Source of the DNA: Chthoniobacteraceae bacterium
GTDB taxonomy: Bacteria > Verrucomicrobiota > Verrucomicrobiia > Chthoniobacterales > Chthoniobacteraceae
Direction: 5' to 3'
Length of the DNA stretch: 64,000 nt
Assembly (NCBI GenBank): GCA_028293625.1
Contig: JAQGOL010000006.1
Location: 1 to 64,000 of the forward strand
The translations under genes were made by a program, and so were the position numbers. Numbering within the stretch: the first letter of the stretch is position 1; each line of letters starts with the position of its first letter. Below the pieces are notes generated by a model. It worked only from the letters and a program-made list of their open reading frames with translations, ran no database searches and was not told the origin of the DNA. This document shows positions 16,275 to 25,211 of the stretch, in pieces.

Positions 16275-17675
16275 TTAATAGGCGCTTTTGGGCGGCCGAA
16301 TCATCTGCCACACCGTGCGAAATATGATGAGCCAATCGAGCAGAGGAGACCAGTTCTCCAGATAATAGAGGTCCGCCTGCAACCGTTGATGAACGTGGTG
16401 CTGGGTGCGTGTTTCCCCCCGAAAGCCCCGGACTTGCGCAAGGCCGGTGATGCCCGGCTTGATCAATCCCCGGATGCGATAGAACTCGGTCATTTTCGCG
16501 AACGACACCTCATGTTCAAAAAGATGGGGCCGCGGTCCGACGATGCTCATTTCGCCCCGGAATACATTCAGAAACTGGGGCATTTCATCGATGCTCATCT
16601 TGCGCATCCAACGGCCGAGGGTGAAGACGCGGGAATCGTGGGCAGTTGCCTGATCGGCTTCGCGACCGTGGCCGACGTGCATGGTGCGGTACTTAAAAAT
16701 TGAGAACTCCTCGTTATGGAGGCCGATTCGTTTTTGGCGAAAGAAAAGGGGCCCTGGAGACTGGAAACGATGCACAATCCAGACGCCAAGGTTCAGCCAT
16801 GGCAGGACCAATATGATGATTGGCAGCGCAACGCTCATATCGATCGCGCGCTTGATTACCCGGTTAAAGGGCGATTCAAGCGGTTCATGGCGCAATGAAA
16901 CAAAATAGAGCCCGTCATCGCGAAAAAAGCGAATGGGGCGGCCAAGTTTTTCCTCAAGGCCATGCGCGAAAAACAGCCGGGTGCCGGCTCCTTCGCAGCG
17001 GCTGATCAACGGTTCCAGTTGCGAGGCGGGCAGTTCGCGGGTCAGGATGATCTGGTTAACTCGCAAGCGGCTTGAAAGCTCTTCAATTTGGTCAAGTGAG
17101 CCGAGAATCGGCAGGCTTGCGGCAACGGTCCCTTCACTGAGCGGAATAAATCCGAGGACCTGCATGCCGAACGACTGTTTGCGTTCAAGCCAGGCGTCAA
17201 GGCGCAGCAGGTCTTCGGGATGTCCGCAAAGCACGGTGCGTTGCAAACGGCGTCCGCCGAAACACATTTGAGCAAGAAACGGCGCCATGTACCGGTTCGA
17301 GAAAAAGAAAAGAAACGGGAGAAGTGAGAAATAGGAAAAGAGGAACCCCCGCGAAATGTACGTGTCCTGCGCGGCGACAAGATAAAAAAAGAACGGTCCC
17401 GCGACCATGAGCGTCTGACGGCAGGTAAGCTTTGAGATCTGAAACAAATCAAGTCTCAGGATATCAAAGTCGTAAAGACTCGCATACACGACCTGAAGCA
17501 TTAACGCGCCGCCGATGAGCAGCGAGTAAGTGAGATAATGGTGGTAATGAGGAATCCCGCTGGGACGCAACAAGCCGAATTGAAAAAATGCCAGAGCCCA
17601 GAACAAGACAAACGCCAGCAATGCCTGGGCGCAAATATGAACCAGATTGAGTCCTTTTGCCCTTTGATTAATCAT
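16275..17675 (-). CDS. Polyprenyl-phosphate sugar-1-phosphate transferase (exopolysaccharide initiation)
   Basis: The 466-residue protein has four or five N-terminal membrane helices (about 1-130), a nucleotide-binding-like middle domain (about 140-270), and a C-terminal bacterial sugar transferase domain (about 275-466). The last includes KRAIDMSVALP, SPGPLFFRQKRIG, FKYRTMH, SIDEMPQFLNVFRGEMSIVG with PRP, and the final PGITGLAQVRG. This is the WcaJ/EpsB type that starts repeat-unit synthesis by moving a sugar phosphate onto undecaprenyl phosphate. Proteins of this type are regular members of exosortase loci. A GG-N10-GC element at 17720-17734 may be its promoter. Confidence 0.92.
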   Translation of the reverse strand: MINQRAKGLNLVHICAQALLAFVLFWALAFFQFGLLRPSGIPHYHHYLTYSLLIGGALMLQVVYASLYDFDILRLDLFQISKLTCRQTLMVAGPFFFYLVAAQDTYISRGFLFSYFSLLPFLFFFSNRYMAPFLAQMCFGGRRLQRTVLCGHPEDLLRLDAWLERKQSFGMQVLGFIPLSEGTVAASLPILGSLDQIEELSSRLRVNQIILTRELPASQLEPLISRCEGAGTRLFFAHGLEEKLGRPIRFFRDDGLYFVSLRHEPLESPFNRVIKRAIDMSVALPIIILVLPWLNLGVWIVHRFQSPGPLFFRQKRIGLHNEEFSIFKYRTMHVGHGREADQATAHDSRVFTLGRWMRKMSIDEMPQFLNVFRGEMSIVGPRPHLFEHEVSFAKMTEFYRIRGLIKPGITGLAQVRGFRGETRTQHHVHQRLQADLYYLENWSPLLDWLIIFRTVWQMIRPPKSAY

Positions 17676-17719
17676 TGTGACAACAGATCGAGGATGTAAA
17701 CGGGGTGGGTTTGCCGGTC

Positions 17720-17734
17720 GCTACCGAAGAGCCA
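17720..17734 (-). promoter_or_regulatory. Candidate sigma-54 promoter of the sugar transferase
   Basis: On the minus strand TGGCTCTTCGGTAGC keeps GG-N10-GC with TGGC at -24 and TAGC at -12. The predicted transcript would start near 17708, 33 bases before the ATG. The match is weaker than that at 15369-15383. Confidence 0.35.
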
Positions 17735-18330
17735 CATAGTATTACTGAGATATGGCCGCGATTGGAACTCGAATTTGAATCATGAAAAAATTTCAGGAGG
17801 TGAAAGGAGACGGATTGCAAGGGTGGTCGAAAACGCATTTCGCAACTTTATTTCAGAATTAACGACTTCTGTTGCAAGTTGCACGCCATCGCCGCCGAAA
17901 TCTCAATTTCGGAGGAAGCGTGTTGCGATGATTTCCCGGGATTTCTTTTTCCGGATGAACTTCTATTAACGATAAAATAGCAGATCAATGCCTATGTTTG
18001 GATTTCAGTCGGTAACCGGCTGATCGGTCCCTCAGATCTGATTCATCAATTCCGGACCAAAGCAGGCATGCGCCGCGCTCTTTGGCTTTTTGTATACAGG
18101 CAAAAAGCGGGAATCTGCGCCGCGACGGATTTTGCATACAATCAGCTGCGTGTGCGGTTCAACGCGGACTTTGCAGGGATCAACTTTGAAAGATGAGTTC
18201 CTTGAATAAATGGTGAGTGACGCTTATACGCCTGCGGGTTGATTTTCGACCATCCAATGCGGTTCCGTTTAGGATCAATTGGCAATGGCGTTGAAAACGG
18301 CTCGTTATCGACCACCTCTATTTATTTCCC
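17735..18330. other. Intergenic region between divergent sugar transferase and DUF1592 genes
   Basis: No gene is well supported. A 42-codon ORF at 18068-18196 (plus; starts MRRALWLFVYRQ) follows an AGCAGG sequence but has no recognisable feature. A near match to a sigma-54 site (TGGCAATGGCGTTGA, 18280-18294) has GA instead of the invariant GC. Confidence 0.45.
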
Positions 18331-20772
18331 GTGGCTTTTTTCTCTTTAGCTTGGTCTTGCTTACGGGTGGGTGAATTGAGGCGAATTTTTTCGGCATGCG
18401 CCGTGGTCTATGGCCTGATAAGTCTCACGCTGGCGGCCGACGGGATCGAGCCACAAGGTGCCTTGGCTATTCTCGAAGAGCGCTGTTTTGAATGCCACGA
18501 TGAGACGACCCGAAAGGGAGGCGTGAGGCTGGACAATTTAGAGGCCGATTTTTCTGGTCCGGAATCGGCCCGGAGATGGACCGCAGTTTATGATCAGGTT
18601 GCCGCCGCCACGATGCCGCCCAAAAAAAAGCCGAAGCTGCAGCCGGAGACCGCGGCGGTTTTAACCGGGACGATTAAAAGCGGCCTGCTCGCCGCGGAAG
18701 CCAAGGCGCGGGCTGAAAATGGGAGGACAGCGCTTAGGCGGCTTAATCGGGTTGAATATGAAAATAGCGTCCATGATTTATTGGGAATCAAAGTCGAATT
18801 AAAAGAGCTGTTGCCGGAGGACCCTTCCTCGCAGGGGTTCGACAACAGTGCGGATGCCCAGCATATCTCTTCCATCCTTTTGGATCGTTACCTTGAAGCG
18901 GCCGATCGCGCACTCGATGTGGCGATTGTGAACCGCGCGAAGCCGGAAACAAAAAGCGGAGTATATCGATATGATCAAAGCATGATTCCGACTTATCTGA
19001 CGAAGTCGGCACTCGATCGTGGGGATGCGATGGTTTTTTTCGATAACGTCTTTGGTTTGAAAAATTTCAAAGTGGATGTTGAAGGTTTGTACCGGATCCG
19101 GGTTCATGCTTCGGGTCATCAGTCACAGGGAAAACCGGTTTATTTTTCGGTACAGGATATTGTCCCTTCTACTTCCATCACACGGACTTTTGGTTATTTC
19201 GAGGCGCCCCCGGAGGAACCGGCGGTTATTGAACTGACTGCCAACCTGCGTCCATCCACGCAGATCCGGATAGCGCCTTATTTCTTTTCAGTCACTGAAT
19301 CCAGGGCGCCGGTTCCGGTAGCCCGGCCCGGGTTGGCTGTTTATTCGATCGAAGTGGAGGGGCCGCTTATTCCTGAGTGGCCGCCCGCTTCATACCGAAA
19401 GATATTCGGCGATATCCCATTGGAAAAAGTAAGTCCGAAACTCCTCAGTTTATTCAAACGAGGAAATGTCCGTGAGCTTTACCAGCCTTCCAGCAATCAG
19501 CCCGAAGAGGATGTGAAAAAGGTCCTGGGCAACTTTCTGCCCCGGGCTTTTCGCCGGCCGGTTTTGGAAGAGGAATCCAGAATTTATACCGATCTGGCGC
19601 TTGCCAGGTTAAAGGAAGGGGGAAGTTTTGAATCGGCCGTGCGGGTGGGATTAAAAGCGATTCTTTGCTCGCCTTCATTTCTTTTTTTGCACGAGGCGCC
19701 CGGTCCGCTGGATGATTTTGCGCGCGCCTCCCGCCTCTCGTATTTTCTTTGGAGCACAATGCCGGATGAGGAGCTTTTTTTGGCAGCGCTTAATCAACAG
19801 CTTTCAAAACCAGCCGTATTAAGGGCTCAGGTGGAGCGCCTGCTGAAAAGTCCCAAGGCGCGGCAATTTACCGAGAACTACACCGGCCAATGGCTGGGCC
19901 TGCGGGAAATTGACGCAACGTCGCCGGATAAAACCCTTTATCCGGAGTTTGATGAATGGCTCCAGCTTTCAATGGTGGAGGAAACTCATCGTTTTTTTGA
20001 TGAGATCCTCACAAGCAATCTCAGCGTGATGAATTTCATCCAATCAGATTTCGCGATGCTGAATGAGCGCCTTGCCTTTCATTACGGGCTTGCCGGGGTA
20101 AAAGGGCTCGGGATCCGGAAAGTTGCGCTTCCCGTGTCGAGCCACCGGGGTGGAGTTCTGACGCAGGCGGCTATTTTAAAGGTAACTGCCAATGGAACCA
20201 CCTCCTCGCCAGTGATTCGTGGGGCATGGGTGATGCGCAATATCCTTGGTGAACCGATTCCGCCGCCTCCGGAATCGGTGCCGGCCATCGAGCCGGACAT
20301 CCGAGGGGCAAAAAACATCCGCGACCAGCTTTCCAAGCATCGGGCGGTTGCCGAGTGTGCCTCCTGTCATGATAAAATGGATCCGCCCGGACTTGCATTG
20401 GAAAACTTCGACGTGATTGGCGGTTGGCGGGAGAATTACCGTATTTTGGGAGGCCAGATCAAAGCGGACGTGAAAGTAAACGGCAGGATCGTCACTTACC
20501 GGAAGGGAGCGCAGATTGACGCCGGTGGAGTGCTTTCGGATAACACCAAATTTTCGGATATCGACGGACTTAAACAGCGTTTATTAACCAGAAGCGACTC
20601 GATAGCGAAGTGCGTTGTGGAAAAACTGGTTACTTATGCCACGGGCCGCGCGCCCGGATTCGCGGAACGTGAATCTGTTCAGAGGATTGTGGATAACACG
20701 CGTTCCAAACAATTCGGATTGCGTTCGCTTATCCATGAAGTTGTGCAAAGTGATCTATTTCTTAATAAATGA
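18331..20772 (+). CDS. DUF1592-family secreted protein with planctomycete-type cytochrome c motif
   Basis: The 813-residue protein starts with a signal-like helix (about 20-37), then a PSCyt1-type haem-binding segment with CFECH (about 50-54). DUF1587, DUF1592, DUF1588 and DUF1585-type domains follow in the usual order: RRLNRVEYENSVHDLLG near 132, RLSYFLWSTMPDEE near 470, ASCHDKMDPPGLALENFD near 685, and the final ATGRAPGFAERESVQRI. Family proteins in Planctomycetes and Verrucomicrobia are secreted and always occur with DUF1552 partners; their biochemical role is not established. The start is GTG. The stop overlaps the next gene by 4 bases (ATGA). Confidence 0.9.
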   Translation: MAFFSLAWSCLRVGELRRIFSACAVVYGLISLTLAADGIEPQGALAILEERCFECHDETTRKGGVRLDNLEADFSGPESARRWTAVYDQVAAATMPPKKKPKLQPETAAVLTGTIKSGLLAAEAKARAENGRTALRRLNRVEYENSVHDLLGIKVELKELLPEDPSSQGFDNSADAQHISSILLDRYLEAADRALDVAIVNRAKPETKSGVYRYDQSMIPTYLTKSALDRGDAMVFFDNVFGLKNFKVDVEGLYRIRVHASGHQSQGKPVYFSVQDIVPSTSITRTFGYFEAPPEEPAVIELTANLRPSTQIRIAPYFFSVTESRAPVPVARPGLAVYSIEVEGPLIPEWPPASYRKIFGDIPLEKVSPKLLSLFKRGNVRELYQPSSNQPEEDVKKVLGNFLPRAFRRPVLEEESRIYTDLALARLKEGGSFESAVRVGLKAILCSPSFLFLHEAPGPLDDFARASRLSYFLWSTMPDEELFLAALNQQLSKPAVLRAQVERLLKSPKARQFTENYTGQWLGLREIDATSPDKTLYPEFDEWLQLSMVEETHRFFDEILTSNLSVMNFIQSDFAMLNERLAFHYGLAGVKGLGIRKVALPVSSHRGGVLTQAAILKVTANGTTSSPVIRGAWVMRNILGEPIPPPPESVPAIEPDIRGAKNIRDQLSKHRAVAECASCHDKMDPPGLALENFDVIGGWRENYRILGGQIKADVKVNGRIVTYRKGAQIDAGGVLSDNTKFSDIDGLKQRLLTRSDSIAKCVVEKLVTYATGRAPGFAERESVQRIVDNTRSKQFGLRSLIHEVVQSDLFLNK

Positions 20773-22061
20773 GCTCGCTCCCTACTCCTTCCAGTCGATC
20801 GGTGATTTCCCGCCGCTCTTTTCTTCGAAGTGTCGGTGTGGCGCTTGCCCTTCCAATGCTCGATGCGATGGCGCCCCGAGGGTTTGCCGCCGCTTTGCCA
20901 CACCGGCGGCGCATGGTCTGCATCAATACGTCGCTTGGCTTGCATACGCCGCTTTTTTTCCCGGAAGCCGCCGGTTCCAATTATAACCTCACTCCGTACC
21001 TCGAACCGCTCGCCGCGGTGCAAAAGGATTTTACGGTTTTCTCCGGCCTTTCGCATCCCGAAGTTTCCGGCGGGCACCTTGCGCAGGCCTCTTTTTTGAC
21101 GGCGGCGCCGCATCCGTCCGCCCCGGGATTTCGCAATACTATTTCGCTTGATCAGTTTGCGGCTGAGCGAATGGCGTTGGAGACCCGTTTTGCCAGTCTG
21201 ACACTCCGCACCAGTGGGAATTACGGTCTTTCCTATACCCATGGAGGCGTGCCGATTCCAGCCGAAGATCGGCCCTCGCGTGTATTTGCGAAGCTCTTCC
21301 TGGATGGAACGCCCGCGGAAGTTGCCGCGCAGGTGAACCGCTTGCGTGAAGGACGAAGTATCATGGATGCCGTCGGAGGGGAAGCCAGGCGGATGAGCCG
21401 GAATGTCGGTGCAGGCGACAGGGATAAACTCGATGAATACTTTACGAGTGTGCGGGAGCTGGAAAAGCGTCTTGTCAGAAGTGAAGCGTGGGAACAAAAG
21501 ACAAAACCGAAGGTTCAGGCGGCTATTCCTAAAGATATTACAGACAGGGCTGATCTGATCGGGCGGAGCCGGATGCTCTATGATGTGATGCATCTGGCTT
21601 TGCAAAACGATTCCACCCGGCTCATCACCCTGAATATTGAAGGCAACGCCACGGTCCCTCCGATTGCCGGGGTTTCCGATGGCCACCATAACCTTTCCCA
21701 TCATGGGCAGGACCCGGATAAGATCGCGCAGTTACGCCTGATTGAACAAGCGGAGATGGTGGCGCTTGGGGAGTTTCTTTTGAAGCTGAAGGGGAGTCAG
21801 GAGGAAGGCGGTTCGCTGCTCGATGAGACGATGGTCTTTTTTGGCAGCAACCTTGGCAATGCCTCCAGCCATGACAATCGCAATATGCCCGCGATCCTGG
21901 CGGGCGGAGGTTTTAAGCACGGCCAGCACCTTTCATTTAACCAGGATAAACAGGTGCCGTTATGCAATGTGTACCTCCTGATGCTGCAGCGCCTTGGATT
22001 GGAAGTGGATGCGTTTGCAAGCAGCCGCGGAACAATCACCGGCCTTGAAATGGTTGTTTAA
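20769..22061 (+). CDS. DUF1552-family secreted protein (Tat signal)
   Basis: This 430-residue protein is the expected partner of the DUF1592 gene and overlaps it by 4 bases. The N-terminus has a twin-arginine signal (RRSFLRSVGVALALPMLDAM), so export in a folded state is likely. Conserved DUF1552 features include MVCINTSLGLHTPLFFPE, FSGLSHPEVSGGH, DGHHNLSHHG and the C-terminal GSNLGNASSHDNRNMP with LAGGG. The fold resembles the sulfatase/DUF1501 group and the many His and Asp residues suggest metal binding, but no activity is established. The pair lies inside the EPS/exosortase locus, which is unusual enough to note. Confidence 0.9.
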   Translation: MSSLPTPSSRSVISRRSFLRSVGVALALPMLDAMAPRGFAAALPHRRRMVCINTSLGLHTPLFFPEAAGSNYNLTPYLEPLAAVQKDFTVFSGLSHPEVSGGHLAQASFLTAAPHPSAPGFRNTISLDQFAAERMALETRFASLTLRTSGNYGLSYTHGGVPIPAEDRPSRVFAKLFLDGTPAEVAAQVNRLREGRSIMDAVGGEARRMSRNVGAGDRDKLDEYFTSVRELEKRLVRSEAWEQKTKPKVQAAIPKDITDRADLIGRSRMLYDVMHLALQNDSTRLITLNIEGNATVPPIAGVSDGHHNLSHHGQDPDKIAQLRLIEQAEMVALGEFLLKLKGSQEEGGSLLDETMVFFGSNLGNASSHDNRNMPAILAGGGFKHGQHLSFNQDKQVPLCNVYLLMLQRLGLEVDAFASSRGTITGLEMVV

Positions 22062-22141
22062 TTAAGAAGAGGCCCGTTATTTCGCGGGCATTTCAAGGCA
22101 CCCGGGCGCTTTGTTTGCTTCGTTACTGGCAGGGAATCCCT

Positions 22142-22669
22142 ATGCCTATCTACGAGTTTTATTCCCCGCAAACCTGCAAAATTTACACGTTTTTCGCCCG
22201 CAGCCTCGCGCTCTCCGGAAAGATTCCCCGGTGTCCGGATGATCCGGCGTGCAAAATGGAGCGGATGATTTCCTCGTTTGCCGTGACAGGAAAAAAACCT
22301 GGTCCGGAACATTCGCGGGATACCGATCCGGCTCGCGCGGCTCGGATTGTTTCCACGATGGAACGTGAATTGGGAGGAATGGACGAGGCGCATCCCGATC
22401 CGCGGCAAATGGCGCGGCTGGCCAAGGCAATGGCCGAACTTCACGGCACAAAGATGCCGGGCGCCATGAACGACTTGATTCGCCGCCTTGAGGCCGGCGA
22501 AGACCCGGATAAACTCGATGCGGAGTATGGGGAGGAACTGGAAAGTTCCGATTTTTTCGGGGAGAACCCGGCGGTGAGCGCCGATGGAAAAGAAGATTCG
22601 ACAGGACGGCGGCGCCGCGCGGTTTTACGTGATCCGACGCTTTACGAGATGGCCCATTACGTTGAATAA
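22142..22669 (+). CDS. FmdB-like zinc-ribbon-derived regulatory protein
   Basis: From the ATG at 22142 the product is 175 residues. It opens with MPIYEFYSPQTCKIYTFFAR, the start of FmdB/CxxC_CxxC_SSSS proteins, but the expected CxxC pairs are altered: Cys12 is single and the second pair becomes CPDDPAC. Residues 60-120 contain an acidic helical segment (RLAKAMAELHGTKMPGAMND). It follows the DUF1552 gene by 80 bases. Function is unknown; loss of a normal zinc ribbon suggests a divergent member. An upstream TTG-initiated extension is less likely. Confidence 0.65.
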   Translation: MPIYEFYSPQTCKIYTFFARSLALSGKIPRCPDDPACKMERMISSFAVTGKKPGPEHSRDTDPARAARIVSTMERELGGMDEAHPDPRQMARLAKAMAELHGTKMPGAMNDLIRRLEAGEDPDKLDAEYGEELESSDFFGENPAVSADGKEDSTGRRRRAVLRDPTLYEMAHYVE

Positions 22670-22693
22670 ACCGGCGCGTTTCGGGAAAGTTTT

Positions 22694-23254
22694 TTAAGTT
22701 GGGCCGAAGGAGCGGGCGGGCTGGGTGGAAAGCACTTTTGGAGTCGGGATCTCGGCTTCAACAGGGCGCCCTAAAAATTCAAGAAGGATCTTCACACGGT
22801 CTTTGGCTGGGAGGAGCTGGGTAATAACGGCTTCAAGTCCATGAAAAACCCCTTCAGTGACCTGCACGCTGTCGCCGACGCGCAGCTCGGGATTGATAAT
22901 GATGACTTCTTCATCGCCGCTGATTTTTCGTAATCCGGCGATAATTGCCTCGTCGATAAAGGCGACCTGGGTGCCGAACTTAACGATATTGGTAATGCCA
23001 TGGCTATACTGAACCTGGCGATGCAAATCCGGATAGACGAAACGAGCGAACAGATAACTCGGGAACATAGCCTCGTTAAACCAAACGACTCCGCGTCTTG
23101 TATTCTTTCTAAACCGCAGTTGAGGCGAAAAACATTCAAGTCCCAAACTGCGCCGCAACGCGGCAGCCGCGAGATGCTCATGCTTGGGCTGGGCTTTCAG
23201 ACAAAACCAGAAAGGAGCGTCGGACCGAAGAAGTTCCTCTGAAGAAAATGTCAT
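22694..23254 (-). CDS. NusG/RfaH-family transcription antiterminator of the EPS locus
   Basis: The 186-residue protein has an NGN domain (about 12-110) starting FWFCLKAQPKHEHLAAAAL, with FPSYLFARF typical of RfaH and UpxY-like paralogues, and a C-terminal KOW domain (about 125-175; LRVGDSVQVTEGVFHGLEAV). Specialised NusG paralogues prevent early termination in long polysaccharide operons, and one is common in exosortase loci. It sits at the right edge of the EPS region, on the same strand as the exosortase and sugar transferase. The ops-like element it would need has not been recognised here. Confidence 0.88.
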   Translation of the reverse strand: MTFSSEELLRSDAPFWFCLKAQPKHEHLAAAALRRSLGLECFSPQLRFRKNTRRGVVWFNEAMFPSYLFARFVYPDLHRQVQYSHGITNIVKFGTQVAFIDEAIIAGLRKISGDEEVIIINPELRVGDSVQVTEGVFHGLEAVITQLLPAKDRVKILLEFLGRPVEAEIPTPKVLSTQPARSFGPT

Positions 23255-23355
23255 AGCCCAGACTCTTTCTCACTTTTGAAGCGCTCAAACAACTCATTCC
23301 CGCAGTGGCCAACGAAGGTACGTTTTTTGCTTCGCCGATCGAGCTCTTACGGATG

Positions 23356-23577
23356 CTATCTGGAAAGAACGCGCGTTTCCTTTTTTGCCTTCTCAGCACT
23401 TTGCAATTGCGCGGCGCTCTTTTGAGATTTTCTTTTTCTTCTTCTTAATCCGAGCGCGTTCAGAAGAGGTGAACGGGAAGCGGCGCCGGACGGAAGCCCG
23501 CAGATTGCAAGTAGGATGACGCTAACAACGACAGTGGGAAAAATAAGAAAGAGGAAGATGGAATTCCTTTCGTCCAT
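23356..23577 (-). CDS. Small single-pass membrane protein, unknown
   Basis: A 73-residue ORF, MDERNSIFLFLIFPTVVVSV and on, has one membrane helix (about 7-28), then a very basic stretch (LGLRRRKRKSQKS) and a charged tail. It lies 100 bases upstream of the NusG paralogue on the same strand and ends at a TAG. No Shine-Dalgarno sequence is obvious and I do not recognise a family. A helix followed by an Arg/Lys cluster is reminiscent of a sorting tail, but no PEP or VPD motif is present. Confidence 0.4.
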   Translation of the reverse strand: MDERNSIFLFLIFPTVVVSVILLAICGLPSGAASRSPLLNALGLRRRKRKSQKSAAQLQSAEKAKKETRVLSR

Positions 23578-23923
23578 TGGGATTAACTACGGTTGTAGAG
23601 ATGTTTGCCAAGCCCTACATGGCTTGTTCGCAGGCGCGCCTCTTGTTTATCTACACCAAGGCCAAGTCAAGTTTTTAAGGAGATTTGCGAAGGTTATTTA
23701 TCTATCTTCTCTTTAAGTAATAGGAACGGGATGCCGGATACGCCAAGGTGCTGCTAATTGGATTTACAATTGTCGATGTGGCTTCCTAATCCCCGGATTC
23801 TGATGCGGGTCACTTCCCTGAAGGGGAGCAGGATGAATTACCGGCCGCGCAAATCTCCTGGCTTTCAGGAAATGGGCCTCCATTTTGCGGATCCGCCGCC
23901 TTTTTGAATTCCAGCAGCTTTTA
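23578..23923. other. Intergenic region without a supported gene
   Basis: No ORF or RNA gene is supported. A short segment (about 23790-23880) contains several GC-rich half-palindromes (CCCTGAAGGGGA, CCTGGCTTTCAGG), so a structured leader for the Cys-cluster gene at 23924 is possible, but it matches no riboswitch I can name. Confidence 0.4.
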
Positions 23924-24259
23924 ATGAACGATTCTATCTACTACCAATGCCAGCGCTGCACGAACTGCTGCCGCTGGCCCGGCTTTGTCAAAGTGGGCGA
24001 GGAGGAGATCGCCGCGATCGCCCGGTTTCTTGGGCTCGATGACGACAATTTTATTCAACGGTACACGCGGCTGCGGCCGCAGCGCGATGGACTCGCACTT
24101 ATTGATAAGCCCAATGGCGAATGTTTTTTTCTTGAAGGCCGCGATTGCGTGCTTCAGAGCGTGAAGCCGCTGCAATGCGCCGGGTTTCCCAATACGTGGA
24201 ATTTTCCGGGCTGGCGCGAGGTATGCGAAGCGGTGCCGGAACTGAGGCCGGTGGCTTGA
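23924..24259 (+). CDS. YkgJ-family cysteine-cluster protein
   Basis: This 111-residue protein has the CQRCTNCCRWPGF cluster (C-x2-C-x2-CC) near residues 9-15 and two further conserved cysteines in GECFFLEGRDCVLQSVKP and LQCAGFP. That is the full YkgJ/CxxCxxCC family pattern, probably a metal or iron-sulphur cluster site. The ATG at 23924 begins MNDSIYYQCQRC; a TTG extension to 23885 adds unconserved sequence. Function of the family is not firmly known. It converges with trpA with 13 bases between stops. Confidence 0.85.
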   Translation: MNDSIYYQCQRCTNCCRWPGFVKVGEEEIAAIARFLGLDDDNFIQRYTRLRPQRDGLALIDKPNGECFFLEGRDCVLQSVKPLQCAGFPNTWNFPGWREVCEAVPELRPVA

Positions 24260-24272
24260 AGAGCCGCAAAGA

Positions 24273-25070
24273 TTAGCGGATTGCCGCGGCCAGGGGAGTC
24301 ACGAACTCAATGAGCTTTTTTACCAGATCGGGGCTCTGGCCGAATTCGGCGATTTTTTTGACAATCGCGCTGCCGACGACAACGGCATCGGCGTGAAGGG
24401 CGACTTCGCGCACGTGGTCCGGAGTGGAAATGCCAAATCCGACCGCGATGGGAAGCGAGGTGGTTTGGCGAATGGCGGCGACGCGCTCGGCGAGCGACGT
24501 GGCAACCGAGGCCCGTTCGCCCGTGACCCCTTCCTGGGAGACGTAATAGATGAAGCCGCTCGCATCCGCGGTAAGTTGCGCGATGCGTTTGTTTAAAGTG
24601 GTCGGCGCAATGAGGCGGATGCGTTTGAGTCCCGTTTTTTGAAGCAGCTCGACGTTTTGCGCATCTTCATCGGGCGGCAGATCGAGGATAAGCATGCCGT
24701 CGACTCCAGCGGCTTCCGCGTCGCGATGAAAAAGCTCGAACCCGTAACGATAGATCGGGTTCATATAAGTGTAGAGGACGATTGGGATTTGTGACTTGAC
24801 GCGGATCTGACGTACGCATTCGAGCACCTTGCGCGAGGTGGCGCCGCCCGCGAGCGCGCGCGAGGCCGCCAGCTGATTGACCACGCCGTCCGCCAGCGGA
24901 TCTGAAAAGGGGACGCCCAGTTCAATGATGTCGACGCCCGCTTTTTCAAATCCCCACACCAGTTCCCGCGTGGCGTCCAGGGTGGGATCGCCGGCTGCGA
25001 TATAGGCGATGAGCGCTTTTTTACCCGCAGCCCGCAGGTCGGAAAATTTTTGATCGATGCGATTGAGCAT
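24273..25070 (-). CDS. trpA: Tryptophan synthase alpha chain
   Basis: The 265-residue product is full length for TrpA, a (beta/alpha)8 barrel that cleaves indole-3-glycerol phosphate to indole and glyceraldehyde 3-phosphate. Catalytic Glu49 is in DIIELGVPFSDPLADG, which also carries the active-site Asp60 equivalent. The phosphate-binding end is GFGISTPDHV and VVGSAIV. No trpB or other trp gene is adjacent, unlike most bacteria where trpB and trpA are coupled, so the partner must lie elsewhere. Confidence 0.96.
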   Translation of the reverse strand: MLNRIDQKFSDLRAAGKKALIAYIAAGDPTLDATRELVWGFEKAGVDIIELGVPFSDPLADGVVNQLAASRALAGGATSRKVLECVRQIRVKSQIPIVLYTYMNPIYRYGFELFHRDAEAAGVDGMLILDLPPDEDAQNVELLQKTGLKRIRLIAPTTLNKRIAQLTADASGFIYYVSQEGVTGERASVATSLAERVAAIRQTTSLPIAVGFGISTPDHVREVALHADAVVVGSAIVKKIAEFGQSPDLVKKLIEFVTPLAAAIR

Positions 25071-25211
25071 GGGGCCGCGGATTTTGGCCGGAACCGGGCG
25101 AATGGACAGAAATAATTTAACGGGGGATCGTATCAGGTAATTGATTTAACGAGTTGTTTTACCGGGATCCCGTTTTGATGGCGACCGCGACATGGTGGTC
25201 AATTGCCGTGG

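Noticed and set aside
15910-16335. Minus-strand ORF of 141 residues across the repeat
   Set aside because: It crosses palindromic repeat DNA and the 3' end of the sugar transferase gene and has no protein-family signal, so it is likely an artefact of the repeat.
18280-18294. Possible sigma-54 promoter before the DUF1592 gene (TGGCAATGGCGTTGA)
   Set aside because: The -24 part is fair, but the invariant GC at -12 is GA.
23750-23880. Possible riboswitch before the YkgJ-type gene
   Set aside because: There are half-palindromes, but no conserved core of cobalamin, TPP, SAM or other known riboswitches could be recognised.
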